Positions 6,311 to 7,052 of a stretch of DNA of 7,052 nucleotides are shown piece after piece. The stretch covers positions 1 to 7,052 of the forward strand of contig JBLHRE010000096.1 in assembly GCA_047625765.1 (NCBI GenBank), in the 5' to 3' direction. Numbering within the stretch: the stretch's first letter is position 1; each line of letters opens with the position of its first letter. A model generated the notes under the pieces. The model did no database searches. It saw nothing but the letters and a program-made list of their open reading frames with translations, and was not told where the DNA came from. Origin of the DNA: JBLHRE01 sp047625765 (GTDB lineage: Bacteria; Bacteroidota; Bacteroidia; Flavobacteriales; JBLHRE01). Made by a program: the position numbers and the translations under genes.

Positions 6311-7052
6311 TTAATAATATAATTGGTCGGTTTTTAATCTTAAGTATTTGCGCACCGCAAAGAATGTACAAACCCAAGAAATACAAACGCCTAATATAAT
6401 TACTGCTCCAAATAAATAACCTAACAAAACATAATCATTTAAGGCCTGTAATTCGGGCATGTTTTTATCTAAGTAATATAAGGCTCCATAAAGCAATCCT
6501 AATGATAATAAGCTTGCAACAAAACCTTGTTTTATGCTTCTCCAAACAAAAGGTCTGCGAATAAAACCCGTTGTGGCACCAACCAATTGCATTGTTTTAA
6601 TAATAAATCGTTTGGAATAAATGACCAAACGTATAGAAGAGTTAATTAGTGCAAAAGCAATTAAAGTTAGCAAACCTGTAAGCCCCAAAAGAGCTATTCC
6701 AATTTTCTGAATATTGTCATTCATCAATTGGATTAAAGGCTTGTCATACATCACTTCGGCAACTACATCTTCTTTAGAAAGGCTTTGTTCTACTTTTTTT
6801 AGTTGATCGGAATTTGCGAAATCAGCATTAAAATGGACTTCGATAGCATCAGAAAGCGGATTGGCGCCTAAGAACTCAACAAAATCTTCGTCTAATAATT
6901 CTCGTAGTTCCCTAGCAGCCTCTTCTTTTGGAATAAATTCGGTGCCTTTTACATAATCTTTTATTTCTAATGATTTTTGAAATTGACGAATAGCCGTTTC
7001 ATTAGCATTTTCGCTTAGGATAATGGTAAAAGCAAAATTCTCTTTTACATGA
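6311..7052 (-). CDS. ftsX: Cell division protein FtsX, 3' part (5' end outside window)
   Basis: Membrane subunit of the FtsE-FtsX ABC-type complex that controls cell-wall hydrolases at the division site. The reading frame is open through the right edge; a GTG at 6754 is internal, because upstream codons continue a typical extracellular domain (FTIILSENANETAI, later FIPKEEAARELRELLDEDFV, ANPLSDAIEVHF, LSKEDVVAEV). 246 residues are visible of the roughly 290 usual in Bacteroidota; the missing part is the cytosolic N-terminus and first membrane helix. The visible protein has the periplasmic domain (about 1-110) and three membrane helices (about 117-137, 176-193, 209-233). The FtsX signature region YSKRFIIKTMQLVGATTGFI with RRPF (about 145-168) lies between the first two visible helices. 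ftsE is not in the window; in Bacteroidota it is often unlinked. Confidence 0.96.
   Translation of the reverse strand, partial: HVKENFAFTIILSENANETAIRQFQKSLEIKDYVKGTEFIPKEEAARELRELLDEDFVEFLGANPLSDAIEVHFNADFANSDQLKKVEQSLSKEDVVAEVMYDKPLIQLMNDNIQKIGIALLGLTGLLTLIAFALINSSIRLVIYSKRFIIKTMQLVGATTGFIRRPFVWRSIKQGFVASLLSLGLLYGALYYLDKNMPELQALNDYVLLGYLFGAVIILGVCISWVCTFFAVRKYLRLKTDQLYY

Noticed and set aside
6311..6754. ftsX starting at the GTG at 6754
   Set aside because: The frame is open to the window edge, and the upstream codons encode a normal FtsX periplasmic domain, so this GTG is internal.
1..7052. CRISPR array, insertion sequence, tRNA/rRNA gene, defence system or other mobile cargo
   Set aside because: No regularly spaced repeats, transposase, terminal inverted repeats or RNA-gene signatures were seen; the content is core metabolism and envelope genes.

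Overview
This is an AT-rich bacterial chromosome segment that looks like Bacteroidota, probably Flavobacteriia or a close relative. The evidence is the gene order ftsX - DUF3098 - uppP - truB - (small ORF) - queA - ispD, the start codons without clear Shine-Dalgarno sequences, an exact match to the Bacteroidota -7 promoter element (TAnnTTTG) upstream of queA, and the family-typical sequences of DUF3098, FtsX and the carbonic anhydrase.

Layout. Positions 2-1741 (+ strand) hold the 3' part of a SulP-family anion transporter and, 24 bp later, a complete beta-class carbonic anhydrase. Together they look like a bicarbonate uptake/interconversion pair. Positions 1762-1807 form a strong hairpin terminator with a T-tract on each strand, placed between the two convergent gene sets. 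From 1806 to the right edge everything is on the - strand. In transcription order (right to left) the genes are ftsX (cut by the window edge), a small DUF3098 two-helix membrane protein, uppP, truB, an unrecognised 109-aa protein with a C-terminal membrane helix, queA, ispD, and an unrecognised protein that may have been secreted originally.

How the genes work together. The - strand block combines envelope functions (FtsX for division/hydrolase control, UppP for recycling the C55 lipid carrier, IspD for isoprenoid precursors that feed the same carrier) with tRNA modification (TruB pseudouridine-55, QueA queuosine). Spacing is very tight: two ATG/stop pairs overlap by 1 bp, one pair abuts, and one overlaps by 20 bp. 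A candidate promoter before queA suggests that queA-ispD and the last gene can also be transcribed separately.

The most interesting detail is the last - strand gene (1840-2337). Its frame is open upstream of the only possible ATG and reads like the end of a signal peptide. A plausible signal-peptide start lies 15 bp after ispD in a different frame. A 4-bp tandem duplication (2388-2395) accounts exactly for the frame difference. A second possible single-base shift in an A6 run near the 3' end would extend the protein to the terminator. This may be a decaying gene or a sequence error. Otherwise the window is ordinary core chromosome: I see no CRISPR array, mobile element, RNA gene or obviously new system. 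No stretch above 300 bp lacks a gene.
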